64,000 nucleotides of DNA. Source: Nitrospira sp. ST-bin5 (lineage in GTDB: Bacteria; Nitrospirota; Nitrospiria; Nitrospirales; Nitrospiraceae). The stretch spans positions 143,282 through 207,281 of the forward strand of contig MSXN01000008.1 of assembly GCA_002083555.1 (NCBI GenBank), written 5' to 3'. The notes beneath the pieces are model-generated. The model was not told where the DNA came from and made no database searches. It saw nothing but the letters and a program-made list of their open reading frames with translations. Position numbers and translations under genes: made by a program. Positions 41,840-51,258 of this stretch are shown one piece after another (the stretch's first letter is position 1; each line of letters opens with the position of its first letter).

Positions 41840-43000
41840 TCAACGGGGGAGGGCATGGACCAGGGACTCCGCTTTTTCTCTGGCCCACCGATCGGCCTCC
41901 AGTGCGTCCTCCAGAGAGGACACGGCTTGGGGCATATGGGCGTCCATCGTCTGGCGGATGACTTCGGCGATTTCGGTAAAACGGATGCCGCCGTTCAAAA
42001 AGGCATCGACGGCAATTTCGTTCGCTGCGTTCATCGTGGCCGGCATGGTTCCACCGGTCCGGAGGGATTCATAACCCAGGTTGAGGCACGGGAACCGGTC
42101 ATGGTCCGGCTTGCAGAAGCTGAGTGTGCCGATTTCTGTCAAATCCAGCGAAGGCAGGTCGAGCGGAAGCCGTTCGGGGTACCGCATGGCATAGGAGATC
42201 GGCGTTCGCATGTCCGGCAATCCCAATTGGGCGATCATGGAGCGATCTTCATATTCGACGAGCGAGTGAATAATGCTTTCCCGATGCACCATCACCTCGA
42301 TGCGGGACTCCGGAATATCAAACAACCAGCGGGCTTCGACGACTTCGAGGCCTTTGTTCATCAGTGTGGCAGAGTCGATGGTAATCTTGGAGCCCATTTT
42401 CCAATTGGGGTGCTTGAGCGCTCGTTCGGGTGTGACGTGTTGCAACTCATCCTTCGCCACGGTCCAGAGCGCTCCGCCGGACGCCGTGAGAATCAATCGC
42501 CGGACGTCTTCAAGGCGATGGCCTTCCAGCGATTGAAAGATCGCGCTGTGTTCACTGTCGACCGGGAAAATTCGGACGCCGTGTTTGTGGGCTTCTTCCT
42601 GCATCAGTTTGCCGGCCATAACCATCGGTTCTTTATTGGCCAGGGCGATATGTTTTCCTGCACGGATCGCGGTGAGGGTGGGCACGAGTCCGGCGGCTCC
42701 CACGATCGCGGAAATTACCAATTCGGCTTCCGGCAATGAGGCGACTTGGGCAATGCCTGCTTCACCGGAGAGAATCTCCACAGGGAGGCTTGCGCAGCGC
42801 TTCCTCAGAGTGACCGCGGCCGTTTCTTGAGACACGGCTACCACTCGCGGAGTGAATGCGCGAATCTGTTCTTCCAGTTTGTCGATATTGTTGCCGGCGG
42901 TGAGCCCCGCAACGCGAAACTCACCGGGGAATCGCTGAACGATATCGAGGGTGTTCGTGCCGATCGAGCCGGTGGAGCCCAAGATGATGATGGTCTTCAT
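41840..43000 (-). CDS. dxr: 1-deoxy-D-xylulose 5-phosphate reductoisomerase
   Basis: 386 residues. The NADPH loop ILGSTGSIGTNTLDI, IALANKEPMVMAG, PVDSEHSAIFQ (metal site) and TMNAANEIAVDAFL are all present. Catalyses the second step of the MEP isoprenoid pathway (DXP to MEP), which feeds uppS here and the hopanoid enzymes HpnD/HpnE elsewhere in the window. Within the operon, 11 nt after cdsA. Confidence 0.97.
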   Translation of the reverse strand: MKTIIILGSTGSIGTNTLDIVQRFPGEFRVAGLTAGNNIDKLEEQIRAFTPRVVAVSQETAAVTLRKRCASLPVEILSGEAGIAQVASLPEAELVISAIVGAAGLVPTLTAIRAGKHIALANKEPMVMAGKLMQEEAHKHGVRIFPVDSEHSAIFQSLEGHRLEDVRRLILTASGGALWTVAKDELQHVTPERALKHPNWKMGSKITIDSATLMNKGLEVVEARWLFDIPESRIEVMVHRESIIHSLVEYEDRSMIAQLGLPDMRTPISYAMRYPERLPLDLPSLDLTEIGTLSFCKPDHDRFPCLNLGYESLRTGGTMPATMNAANEIAVDAFLNGGIRFTEIAEVIRQTMDAHMPQAVSSLEDALEADRWAREKAESLVHALPR

Positions 43001-43011
43001 AACGTCTCCTG

Positions 43012-43905
43012 CTAAGGAAGCGGCGAAAAGCCGCAGACTAATGTCACATAGTAGTAGAAGGTGGGGGCGGTGAACAAGAGACTATCTAACCGGTCGAGCA
43101 TGCCTCCGTGACCGGGGAGAATGCCCCCGGAGTCCTTCACCCCGACCGCGCGTTTTATCGCCGATTCGCACAAGTCTCCCACGAGGCCTGTGCCGGTCAT
43201 CAGTAAGCCCAGTGCCAATGCGTGAAGCATGGTCAATTGCGGAACCAGCCAGAGCTGTGTCAGAAGGGCGACTGCCATGGCCAGGGCCAATCCTCCTGCC
43301 AATCCCTCTATGGATTTCTTGGGGCTGATCGACGGGGCCAGGGGATGGCGTCCCCAGAGGGTGCCTGCGTAGTAGGCGCCGATGTCGCTGGCCCAGGTGA
43401 CCAATGCGATAAAGACGATCAGCCATTCGCCGGATGGCAGGGCGCGTGTCGAAACCAGCGTGCTGAGGGTGAGTCCGATATAGAGGGGGCCGAATAGGGC
43501 GACGGCCGTATCGTGGAAACGGGACGTGATGACATTTGAGGACCAGAGCATTGCCAGCAGCGCGCCGGCGAGACCCGATAGCAGGATGGCCTCTATCGAA
43601 AATGCCCAGTGGAGACGGACAATCAAGAGCGCCGTGAGTCCAAGCGCGAGTCCGGTCAGCGCCGGATTGCGACGATCGCCGAAGCCCATGCGCGTGAGCT
43701 CAAGCAGGGCGATGGCTCCGCCTATGATCACCAGCAGGGTCAAACCCCATGAGGGCAAATAGCGAATGATGGCATAGACGATTGGAATGCCGATCAGCGC
43801 GGTATAGACACGCCGGGCATCGAAGCGGCGAGCTGGCGTGGAGCCAGGCGTAGTCGGTCCTCTTCCCCGGCTGCCGTACACATCTACTGGGCTGAGATTA
43901 TCCAC
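43012..43905 (-). CDS. cdsA: phosphatidate cytidylyltransferase
   Basis: 297 residues with about eight transmembrane helices. The family signature near the C-terminus is recognisable: GLVGDLCESAIKRAVGVKDS, then GILPGHGGMLDRLDSLLFT. It makes CDP-diacylglycerol for phospholipid synthesis. The start is GTG 43905, 6 nt after the uppS stop, so translation is tightly linked. The hydrophilic Pro/Arg leader of ~30 residues is unusual but harmless. Confidence 0.95.
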   Translation of the reverse strand: MDNLSPVDVYGSRGRGPTTPGSTPARRFDARRVYTALIGIPIVYAIIRYLPSWGLTLLVIIGGAIALLELTRMGFGDRRNPALTGLALGLTALLIVRLHWAFSIEAILLSGLAGALLAMLWSSNVITSRFHDTAVALFGPLYIGLTLSTLVSTRALPSGEWLIVFIALVTWASDIGAYYAGTLWGRHPLAPSISPKKSIEGLAGGLALAMAVALLTQLWLVPQLTMLHALALGLLMTGTGLVGDLCESAIKRAVGVKDSGGILPGHGGMLDRLDSLLFTAPTFYYYVTLVCGFSPLP

Positions 43906-43911
43906 GTGTGG

Positions 43912-44700
43912 TTAGGAAGACACGGTACTCAGGACCCGGCCGAATCGGCGCTCGCGTCGCTGATATTCGATCAACGCAAGCAGAAACTCACGTCGCCGAA
44001 AGTCGGGCCAGGGTGTTGAGGTGAAGTAGAGCTCGGTATAGGCCAGTTGCCAGAGGAGGAAGTTGCTGATGCGGGTCTCGCCGCTGGTGCGAATCAACAG
44101 GTCGGGGTCAGGAAGCGGGTGGGTATAGAGATAGCGGGATAGCAACGTTTCGTCAATCTGGTCAGGCCGAAGCGGTCCGGCCTGAACATCCTTCACGATG
44201 CTGCGAACGGCGTCGACGATCTCGGTCCGTCCGCCGTAACTGAGCGCCACAGTCAGATGCAGCTTGCTCAGATGCGCGGTTTCCTGTTCGGTTGTCCGGA
44301 CCCACCGCCGGGCGCTCTCAGGAAGGGCATCGAGTCGTCCGATTGCGCGGAAGCGAACGCCTTGCTCAATGAGGCTGGCTCGCTCGGTGGACAGGTAATG
44401 CTCTAGGAGGCCCATCAGAGCGGAAATCTCTTGCGTTGGTCGATTCCAGTTTTCTTGTGAGAATGCGTAAATGGTCAGGTGTTGAATGCCCAGTTCGAGA
44501 GACAGCGCGATCATTTCGCGGACGGAATTGATCCCTTCCCGATGACCGGCAATGCGGGGCAGACTGCGAAACTCGGCCCAGCGTCCGTTGCCATCCATAA
44601 TGACGGCGACGTGTTTGGGCAGGAGTTCCGGTTCCAATTTACTCGTCAATTCCTGCTCGGAAAGGCTTTCGAGGTTGGGTGAAGACGGTGTTCGTGACAT
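43912..44700 (-). CDS. uppS: undecaprenyl diphosphate synthase
   Basis: 262 residues. AVIMDGNGRWAE (catalytic Asp), GHREGINSVREM, TIYAFSQENWNRP and the C-terminal DLLIRTSGETRISNFLLWQL are diagnostic of cis-prenyltransferases. It makes the C55 carrier lipid for peptidoglycan. ATG 44700 is chosen; the upstream in-frame TTG at 44736 would add 12 residues. First gene of the operon running to proS, and divergent from tldD. Confidence 0.96.
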   Translation of the reverse strand: MSRTPSSPNLESLSEQELTSKLEPELLPKHVAVIMDGNGRWAEFRSLPRIAGHREGINSVREMIALSLELGIQHLTIYAFSQENWNRPTQEISALMGLLEHYLSTERASLIEQGVRFRAIGRLDALPESARRWVRTTEQETAHLSKLHLTVALSYGGRTEIVDAVRSIVKDVQAGPLRPDQIDETLLSRYLYTHPLPDPDLLIRTSGETRISNFLLWQLAYTELYFTSTPWPDFRRREFLLALIEYQRRERRFGRVLSTVSS

Positions 44701-44829
44701 GGGAAGTGAGTCAATGTCCTTTCCGTAGAGACTCAATGGCAGGTGTTCAAAGTCTACTGACGAGGGTAGGTAATGTCAAACGCAATTTAGTAAAAGCCCT
44801 TGGTCTGTCAATAGTTAAGATGCGTTGCA

Positions 44830-44859
44830 TTGCGGCTGCGGAAATGAATGGGCTATACT
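44830..44859 (+). promoter_or_regulatory. putative sigma70-type promoter of tldD-pmbA
   Basis: TTGCGG at 44830-44835 and TATACT at 44854-44859 with an 18-nt spacer; the expected start is about 34 nt upstream of ATG 44899. Judged by eye only. Confidence 0.45.
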
Positions 44860-44898
44860 CCGCACTTGTTCCCATACAGACACAAAGGGGCATGATTG

Positions 44899-46329
44899 AT
44901 GGCTGATTCCGGGCAGCTCGCAAAATTCGGCATGACGGACTTGGAAGTATTCCATGCCCTTGACCGGCTCAATGTCCGGGACGTGGACTATGCCGATCTC
45001 TACTTCGAGTCGCGGGTGTCTGAATCCGTCTCTATGGAAGAGGGCATCGTCAAACGGGCGTCGAAAAGTATTTCCCAGGGAGTCGGGGTGCGGGCGACAG
45101 CCGGAGAAAAAACCGGATTTGCCTACTCAGATGAGTTGACGAAGAAAGATTTGGAAGTCGCTGCCGATACCGCTCGCTATATTGCCAATTCTCCCAAAGG
45201 CGATCGCAGCCTGCCAGTGCCGACACAGCGACGGCCGACGCGGAATCTCTATCCCGTCGAACGGGCGAACGCCGAGGTGGCGACTGCGGATCGAGTGGCC
45301 CTGCTCAATGCGATCGATGCCGAGGCGCGGCGTTACGACCCACGGATCAAAAATGTACTGGCCTCCTTTAATACGGAATATAAAGTGGTGGCCGTGGCGA
45401 CATCCGATGGCACGTTGATCGGAGATGTCCAGCCGTTGTCCCGACTTCAAGTCACCTGTATCGCTGAAGAAAATGGCAACCGGCAGGTGGGATCATTCGG
45501 CGGGGGCGGGCGGGTTGGATTTGAGTTCTATCAGGAAGAGGCCCGGTACTTGGGATATGCCCGGGAAGCGGCTCGCGAAGCGATTTTGAATCTCTCCGCG
45601 GTCGATGCGCCGGCAGGGGTTATGCCGGTGGTGTTGGGCGGCGGCTGGCCGGGCATTTTGCTGCATGAGGCGATCGGCCACGGACTTGAATCAGACTTCA
45701 ATCGGAAGAAGACCTCGGCTTTTTCCAACTTGATCGGCAAGCGCGTGGCCTCCGACGTCTGTACCATCGTGGATGATGGCACGCTTCCGTTTCGCCGCGG
45801 CTCGCTCAATATGGATGACGAGGGCACTCCCACCGGTCGGACGGTGTTGATCGAGAAGGGAATTCTTCGCGGCTATATCACCGACAAGCTGAACGCGCGG
45901 TTGATGGGCATTCCGTTGACCGGTAACGGACGGCGGGAAAGCTACCAAAGCATCGTGCTTCCTCGCATGACGAATACCTTCATGTTGGCCGGTGAATCGG
46001 ATCCTGACGACATTGTGAAATCGGTCAAGCGCGGGCTGTACGCCGTGTCTTTCGGCGGGGGACAGGTGGATATCACCAGCGGGAAGTTTGTGTTCTCGGC
46101 GAGTGAAGCCTATTTGATTGAGGACGGAAAAATTACGAAGCCGGTCAAGGGAGCGACATTGATCGGAAACGGTCCGGAGATTCTGACGAAGGTTTCGATG
46201 GTGGGACATGATCTGAAGCTGGATAACGGAATCGGTACCTGTGGCAAGGACGGCCAGTCCGTGCCGGTCGGAGTGGGATTGCCGACCTTGAAGATTGATG
46301 AAATCACCGTCGGCGGGACGCAGCGATAA
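44899..46329 (+). CDS. tldD: TldD metalloprotease subunit
   Basis: 476 residues. The zinc-binding HExxxH motif is in LLHEAIGHGLESDF. GGWPGILLHEA and DVCTIVDDGTLPFRRG are typical of TldD, and the C-terminal half is the beta-rich PmbA/TldD fold. With PmbA/TldE it forms a heterodimeric protease that trims unfolded peptides and matures some RiPP leaders. ATG 44899 follows AAAGGGG. Immediately upstream of pmbA, one base apart. Confidence 0.95.
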   Translation: MADSGQLAKFGMTDLEVFHALDRLNVRDVDYADLYFESRVSESVSMEEGIVKRASKSISQGVGVRATAGEKTGFAYSDELTKKDLEVAADTARYIANSPKGDRSLPVPTQRRPTRNLYPVERANAEVATADRVALLNAIDAEARRYDPRIKNVLASFNTEYKVVAVATSDGTLIGDVQPLSRLQVTCIAEENGNRQVGSFGGGGRVGFEFYQEEARYLGYAREAAREAILNLSAVDAPAGVMPVVLGGGWPGILLHEAIGHGLESDFNRKKTSAFSNLIGKRVASDVCTIVDDGTLPFRRGSLNMDDEGTPTGRTVLIEKGILRGYITDKLNARLMGIPLTGNGRRESYQSIVLPRMTNTFMLAGESDPDDIVKSVKRGLYAVSFGGGQVDITSGKFVFSASEAYLIEDGKITKPVKGATLIGNGPEILTKVSMVGHDLKLDNGIGTCGKDGQSVPVGVGLPTLKIDEITVGGTQR

Positions 46330-46330
46330 T

Positions 46331-47698
46331 ATGAATACCTTACCGCAACAGCCCAACGGGTATGCGCAATTGGCCGCGGACGTGCTCGCCCGGGCCAAGC
46401 AGTGCGGTGCGACGGAGGCCGACATTGTGGTTGCCGACGGAGAAACCTTTTCCGTCCAGGTGCGTGTCGGCGTGGTGGATCGCTTGAGCAAGGCTCGCGA
46501 GAAGCGGTTGGGATTGCGGGTGTTTGTCGGGAAGCGGTCCGCAACGACCTCGACCTCGGACTTTTCGACCGATTCATTGCACCGGTTGGTCGACGAGACT
46601 TGCACGCTGGCAAAGGCGGTGGTGCCGGATGAGGTGTCGGGGTTGCCAGAGGCGTCGCAGATGGCGACCGACTGGCCGGATCTCGACCTCTATGACAGCA
46701 CCAAGCTTGGGACCGATCAGCAGATCGATTTGGCGAAGCGGGCGGAGTCGGCGGCATTGTCGGCGGACCCTCGTATGACGAATTCGGAGGGGGGCGAGTT
46801 TGACTCGTCGTCCGGCCGAGTCGTATTGGCCAACAGCCATGGATTTGTCGGTGAGTACCGCAGCTCGAGCTTTTCTATTTCGGTCTCTCCCATCGCCACG
46901 GATGCCGCAACCGGCGGGATGCAACGGGATGCATGGTATGAAGTGCAGCGCAAGTTCAGCCTGATGGCATCCCCCGAGTCGATCGGCCAGGAAGCCGCGC
47001 GACGCACGTTACGCCGCCTTGGCGGTCGCAAGGTGTCCACGAAGCGGGTGCCGGTGATTTTCGATCAGGATGCCGCCGGAAGTCTTCTCGGCAATCTCTG
47101 TAGCGCGATTTCCGGCTACTCGCTCTACAAGCGAGCCTCATTCCTCCTCGATCAACTCGGCAATCGGATCGCGTCGGAGCATCTGACGATCTACGATGAC
47201 GGCCGTATGGCAGGCGGGCTGGGCTCCCGTCCATTTGACGGCGAAGGGTTGGCCACACGCAAGAACACGATCGTCGAACGGGGGATCCTGAAGAGTTATC
47301 TGCTTGATTCCTATTCCGGTAAAAAGTTGGGCCTGCCGTCGACCGGGAATGCCTCGCGGAGTGTGGGGGAGAGTCCATCGGTCGGACCGACGAATTTCTA
47401 TCTGGTTCCCGGTACGAAGACACTGCAGGAGATGATCGGGTCGGTTAAGGAGGGGCTGTACGTGACCGAACTGATCGGATTCGGGATCAACATGGTGACC
47501 GGGGACTATTCCCGCGGGGCCTGCGGATTTTGGATTGAGAACGGAGAGCTCGCGTATCCCGTCGAAGAGATCACGATCGCCGGCAATTTAAAACAGATGT
47601 TCACCGACATTGAAACGGTGGGAAGCGACCTGGTGTTTCGTAGCCGGATTGCAAGCCCGAGCCTGAAGTTAGGCGAGTTGATGGTGGCGGGGAATTAG
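46331..47698 (+). CDS. pmbA: PmbA/TldE metalloprotease subunit
   Basis: 455 residues. It has the TldD/PmbA fold but lacks the HExxxH site, as expected for the non-zinc TldE partner. AREKRLGLRVFVGKRSATTS, GSLLGNLCSAISGYSLYKRA and VTGDYSRGACGFWIENGE match the family. It forms the closed protease chamber with TldD. Adjacent placement (1 nt apart) supports one complex; the two are often unlinked in enterobacteria. Confidence 0.94.
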   Translation: MNTLPQQPNGYAQLAADVLARAKQCGATEADIVVADGETFSVQVRVGVVDRLSKAREKRLGLRVFVGKRSATTSTSDFSTDSLHRLVDETCTLAKAVVPDEVSGLPEASQMATDWPDLDLYDSTKLGTDQQIDLAKRAESAALSADPRMTNSEGGEFDSSSGRVVLANSHGFVGEYRSSSFSISVSPIATDAATGGMQRDAWYEVQRKFSLMASPESIGQEAARRTLRRLGGRKVSTKRVPVIFDQDAAGSLLGNLCSAISGYSLYKRASFLLDQLGNRIASEHLTIYDDGRMAGGLGSRPFDGEGLATRKNTIVERGILKSYLLDSYSGKKLGLPSTGNASRSVGESPSVGPTNFYLVPGTKTLQEMIGSVKEGLYVTELIGFGINMVTGDYSRGACGFWIENGELAYPVEEITIAGNLKQMFTDIETVGSDLVFRSRIASPSLKLGELMVAGN

Positions 47699-47720
47699 GA
47701 TGATGAAGAGGGAGCTGACC

Positions 47721-48278
47721 ATGCAATTTTTGGTATGGGGCATGATGATTCTGGCCGCACTGGCATGTCCTAACGCGGGCGTGGCCGCAGAATTTTCGCT
47801 GACGAGTCCGACGATCAAGGATCACAGCACGATCGGCAATGACCATGTGTTTAACGGATTTGGGTGCACCGGGCAGAATGTCTCCCCGCAACTGCTGTGG
47901 GAGCATGCCCCCAAAGACACCAAGAGTTTCGCATTGACCGTGTACGATCCTGACGCACCGACCGGCAGCGGCTGGTGGCATTGGGTCATTTTCAACATGG
48001 CCCCCACGGTGACCTCGCTGCCGGCAGGGGCCGGCAAGTTGGACAGCTCGTCGGCACCTCAGGGGAGCATTCAAAGCATGACGGATTTCGGCCAGCCCGG
48101 GTATGGCGGTCCTTGCCCGCCACAGGGCGATAAGCCACATCGCTATATCTTCACGCTCTACGCGTTGAAAGTGGATCAGCTTCCGCTCAAGCAGGAGGCT
48201 TCGGGGGCGATGGTCGGCTATTATCTGAAGCAAAATGCCCTGGCAAAAGCCTCATTCACGGCCATGTACGGTCGGTAA
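47721..48278 (+). CDS. YbhB/YbcL-family PEBP-like protein, secreted
   Basis: 185 residues. A signal peptide occupies about 1-24 (MQFLVWGMMILAALACPNAG), then the phosphatidylethanolamine-binding fold: CTGQNVSPQLLWEHAPKDTK, TVYDPDAP, GWWHWVIFNM and YGGPCPPQGDKPHRYIFTLY. The biochemical role is not settled for the bacterial family. ATG 47721 is preferred, with GAGGGAG at good spacing; ATG 47700 is in frame. Probably in the tldD-pmbA transcript. Confidence 0.9.
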   Translation: MQFLVWGMMILAALACPNAGVAAEFSLTSPTIKDHSTIGNDHVFNGFGCTGQNVSPQLLWEHAPKDTKSFALTVYDPDAPTGSGWWHWVIFNMAPTVTSLPAGAGKLDSSSAPQGSIQSMTDFGQPGYGGPCPPQGDKPHRYIFTLYALKVDQLPLKQEASGAMVGYYLKQNALAKASFTAMYGR

Positions 48279-48330
48279 GTCAGAAGACAGCGCAGACAAG
48301 ATCACGACGGTTTGTGTGAAGGGACAACAG

Positions 48331-48795
48331 ATGGCGCTTGATGCTGAATTGGGAAAGCAAATGTTACAGCTGATCACGTCGCGCTATGACGATCGGCATT
48401 GGCGGAAGAAGATCGAGAAGACCTTGAGCTTGCCTCAGTCCGGTGTCGCCGATCCGATCCAACAACAGCTGTTCATGTATCTAAAAATCGGACTCAAGGC
48501 GTACAAGTCGCGCCGTGCTGATCCGGATGCCTGGATCATCGGCGGATATGCGACGAAAGAAGTGATCGATCGCGCGAAGTTCCAGCCTCAGCTCGTCGGT
48601 CCCGATGTGAAGAAAGAGGACGTCGCGTTCCTGGGCACCGATCCCGGCGACGAGGTGAGCGAGGGCTGGTGGGATGAGATGCTGGTGCAATGGTTCGATG
48701 TGCCGGAAGAAGAGAAACCTGCCGAAGAAGAAGCAGATAAGGCGGAGAATGCCGAGTCTGCCGCCACGACAGAGGGTCAATCCTCCAAGGCGTAG
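48331..48795 (+). CDS. hypothetical protein with acidic tail
   Basis: 154 residues. The helical core starts MALDAELGKQMLQLITSRYD and includes an AWIIGGYATKEV and GWWDEMLVQWFDV segment. The last ~30 residues are Glu/Ala-rich and probably disordered. Cytoplasmic, no recognised family. ATG 48331 has GAAGGGAC upstream. Same strand as the PEBP gene. Confidence 0.65.
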   Translation: MALDAELGKQMLQLITSRYDDRHWRKKIEKTLSLPQSGVADPIQQQLFMYLKIGLKAYKSRRADPDAWIIGGYATKEVIDRAKFQPQLVGPDVKKEDVAFLGTDPGDEVSEGWWDEMLVQWFDVPEEEKPAEEEADKAENAESAATTEGQSSKA

Positions 48796-48840
48796 TCGGT
48801 GTATCCGCAGTGCCAACCTGAGAGCTGATGGGGGAAATCT

Positions 48841-49491
48841 CTAGAAGAGATCCATTTGTGTCGGGTGCGGCGGATCGATCTGTAGAGTCAGCGCTGCCGG
48901 TGACGCGGGCGATGTGGGCCCGGCCGGTTTGGTGTTCCGGTCGAGAAACTCCTTCAGCTTCTTGAAATCCGCTTTCAACGTGTCGAGTAGTCCCCCCTGG
49001 TGCAGTGCCGCGGCCGGGTGGAGTAACGGGAACAGCACAAAGTCTTTCATGTAGAAGGCCTGCGCTTTGACCTTCGTGATGCCGACTTTCCGTTCCAGCA
49101 GCGTTTGCGTCGCCCAGTTTCCCAACGTGCAGACCAATTTCGGACGAATCAGCTGAATTTGCTGCAGGAGAAACGGCTTGCAGATTTCCACTTCATCGAG
49201 TTCGGGATCACGGTTTTCAGGCGGCCGGCACTTGATGACATTGGCAATGTAAATATCATCGCGTGAGAGATTGGCCGACTGCAGGAGGTCGTTGAGAATT
49301 CTCCCCGCCGCGCCGACAAACGGCTCGCCCTTCAAATCCTCATTGGCCCCCGGGGCTTCCCCCACGAACATGATGCTGGCATGCGGGTTTCCCACGCCGA
49401 AGACAACCTGGCTGCGCCCCAGCTTGGCCAGTTTGCAGCGCTGGCAGTTGTGGAGAGACTTGGCGAGATCCTGGAGCGGGGTGGTGGTCAT
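48841..49491 (-). CDS. uracil-DNA glycosylase, iron-sulfur (family 4) type
   Basis: 216 residues. N-terminal CQRCKL provides two of the four cluster Cys. Motif GEAPGANEDLKGEPFVGAAG binds uracil and carries the catalytic Glu/Asp position, NVIKCRPPENRDPE supplies another cluster Cys, and LLHPAAALHQ is the minor-groove loop. It removes uracil from DNA after cytosine deamination. ATG 49491 is used; the ~20-residue extension to 49548 is not family-like. The Pro/Ala-rich C-terminal tail ends in QMDLF, resembling a sliding-clamp-binding QxxLF peptide. Confidence 0.92.
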   Translation of the reverse strand: MTTTPLQDLAKSLHNCQRCKLAKLGRSQVVFGVGNPHASIMFVGEAPGANEDLKGEPFVGAAGRILNDLLQSANLSRDDIYIANVIKCRPPENRDPELDEVEICKPFLLQQIQLIRPKLVCTLGNWATQTLLERKVGITKVKAQAFYMKDFVLFPLLHPAAALHQGGLLDTLKADFKKLKEFLDRNTKPAGPTSPASPAALTLQIDPPHPTQMDLF

Positions 49492-49607
49492 GATGGCCTC
49501 GGAACCAGTTAGAGGCGGTATCTTAGGAAGGCCGCTGCGGGATGTCAATGCGCAGGATGGGCGCAGAGCCTATGGAGTATGGGTCGAAATGAGTCGCAGG
49601 TCTCACG

Positions 49608-49922
49608 CTACTCCACTCGATAACCCTTGGCTGCCAGACAGGTATCGCGCATCGCGTTGATCGTCGAGAGACCGTGCAGCGCACGCGCATGGTCTGCGGG
49701 GCTCTGCGGGCCTGAGCTGAAGGGAAAGGGAGAGCTTTGGCTATAAAAATGCTGGTCGTTGGCCAGCCGGGCTTTGTATTCACACTCCATATAATCTCGT
49801 TCCACGTCGCCCCGGTTATACCCGGGGGGATGGCCGCCACGGTCATACGGACTCGATGCGCAGGCGGAGAGGCCGATCAGCGTGACTCCTAAGGCCAGCA
49901 TAGCCGTGGTGTGAGCGAGCAT
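49608..49922 (-). CDS. small lipoprotein of unknown function
   Basis: 104 residues. Lipoprotein signal with lipobox LSAC (LGVTLIGLSACASS), then a Gly/Pro/Arg-rich segment. A helical core follows with two Cys (MECEYKARL and MRDTCLAAKGY) that could form a disulfide. The ending CLAAKGYRVE is common in small envelope lipoproteins. Start uncertain (ATG 49922 or in-frame 49958, which would overlap the hpnE stop). Same strand as hpnE. Confidence 0.65.
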   Translation of the reverse strand: MLAHTTAMLALGVTLIGLSACASSPYDRGGHPPGYNRGDVERDYMECEYKARLANDQHFYSQSSPFPFSSGPQSPADHARALHGLSTINAMRDTCLAAKGYRVE

Positions 49923-49935
49923 GAATTTATAGGTA

Positions 49936-51258
49936 TCAGGTGAAGGAGATGGGGTCAAGACCGGAGCCTGTGATGGCGGCGACGCATCGACGTGCGCTGA
50001 CGATGGCGCTCTCGCTCGAGGTGGGCCAGCCGGTATCGGTCCAGGAGCCGGCGACCAGCAGGTTCTGCACGGGGCTTTGCTGAATCGGACGGAGGATCGG
50101 TGATCCGGATGTGAGCGACAGCGCAGCCCGCGGGCGTCGATGGAGCGCGGTCGAGTGCAGTGAAACTCCCTGGAGGGCAGGGAAGAGGCGCTGGAGTTCT
50201 TGTTTGGCCAGGCCGATCAGATCGGCCTCTGTCCGTTCAATAAACGGGACATCGCCGACCACCGACAATTCATAGAGGGTAGTTGAGGGATCCCCCGTGG
50301 AGACGGACACAGATTGGAAACCCTGCCCGGGCAAGAGCACGAGGCGCGGTCCGGCCGCCGGTGCTGACCCCGTCAGATGGACGGAGATGGCGGAGAGGTC
50401 CGTCAAGTCGCTCAGTTGCGAGAAATAGCCATACCGGGTGAGCAGCCGATCAGGAAGCAGCTTCAGGAGCGCGTGATGCGGTATGCCGGACAGGTACCAG
50501 GTCGCTTGGAGGCTGTGCCCATCGCTTAGGCGGACATGCTCGATACGATGCTGTCCAAATTGAATATGGGGGAGGTCCATTTGCGCCAGGACCTCTATGC
50601 CCAGCGTGGAAAAGGCGGATTTTAATTGGCGATACAGGCCTTGGCGTTGCGCGCTGCTGAGTTTGGTGCAGGAGGCTGCGCGCGCATCGGTGAGAAAGGG
50701 GGGCGTCAGTGCTCGTGCACAGGAGGCAGCCGAGAGATCGGTCAGTGCGTTGCCCGTGAGGAATCGAATGAGAGGCGACCAGATGTGTTCACGTGCGGAT
50801 GGGCTCTGTCCGATCGATGCCAGCCAGGCGTCCGCGGTGCGCTGGTCCAGGGTGGTCGGGGCAGCGAGTTCCTGTTCCCAGATTCGTTCGAGATAGGAGA
50901 GGAGCTGCCAGCGATCGTTCCAGGACAGGCCGCGAAACCGAACGAGTCCGGCGATCCAATGGAGTGATCCGGGAAGCGTCGTCGGTCTGTAGGAGACGAT
51001 GCGTCCGTCAGGCAAGAAAAATTCAAGCGGGGTGGCCGGGGTTCGTGCCGGGGGCTCCGATTCTGGGAGGGCTCTGAGCAAGGTTTGTAGTTCTCGATGG
51101 CAGCCAAGCATATGCTCAGACGCCGAGAGATCGTCGGCCCAACTGGGGTGTTCGATGAGCGTCAGGTGATAGCCCCGACGGGCCAGTTCACAGGCCGCGA
51201 CCAGGCTTGCGAGCGAGGTGCCGAGGATGACAACAGATTCTGCGGATGGAGTGGTCAC
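49936..51258 (-). CDS. hpnE: HpnE-like squalene-associated FAD oxidoreductase
   Basis: 440 residues. The order and C-terminal motif (VQNLLVAGSWTDTGWPTSSE, then SAIVSARRC) match HpnE, which with HpnD (and HpnC) makes squalene from farnesyl diphosphate. The N-terminal Rossmann loop reads VVILGTSLASLVAACELARR: the usual GxGxxG of FAD enzymes is altered to GTSLAS. The start is GTG 51258, overlapping the hpnD stop. FAD may still bind through the rest of the fold; activity needs testing. Confidence 0.85.
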   Translation of the reverse strand: MTTPSAESVVILGTSLASLVAACELARRGYHLTLIEHPSWADDLSASEHMLGCHRELQTLLRALPESEPPARTPATPLEFFLPDGRIVSYRPTTLPGSLHWIAGLVRFRGLSWNDRWQLLSYLERIWEQELAAPTTLDQRTADAWLASIGQSPSAREHIWSPLIRFLTGNALTDLSAASCARALTPPFLTDARAASCTKLSSAQRQGLYRQLKSAFSTLGIEVLAQMDLPHIQFGQHRIEHVRLSDGHSLQATWYLSGIPHHALLKLLPDRLLTRYGYFSQLSDLTDLSAISVHLTGSAPAAGPRLVLLPGQGFQSVSVSTGDPSTTLYELSVVGDVPFIERTEADLIGLAKQELQRLFPALQGVSLHSTALHRRPRAALSLTSGSPILRPIQQSPVQNLLVAGSWTDTGWPTSSESAIVSARRCVAAITGSGLDPISFT

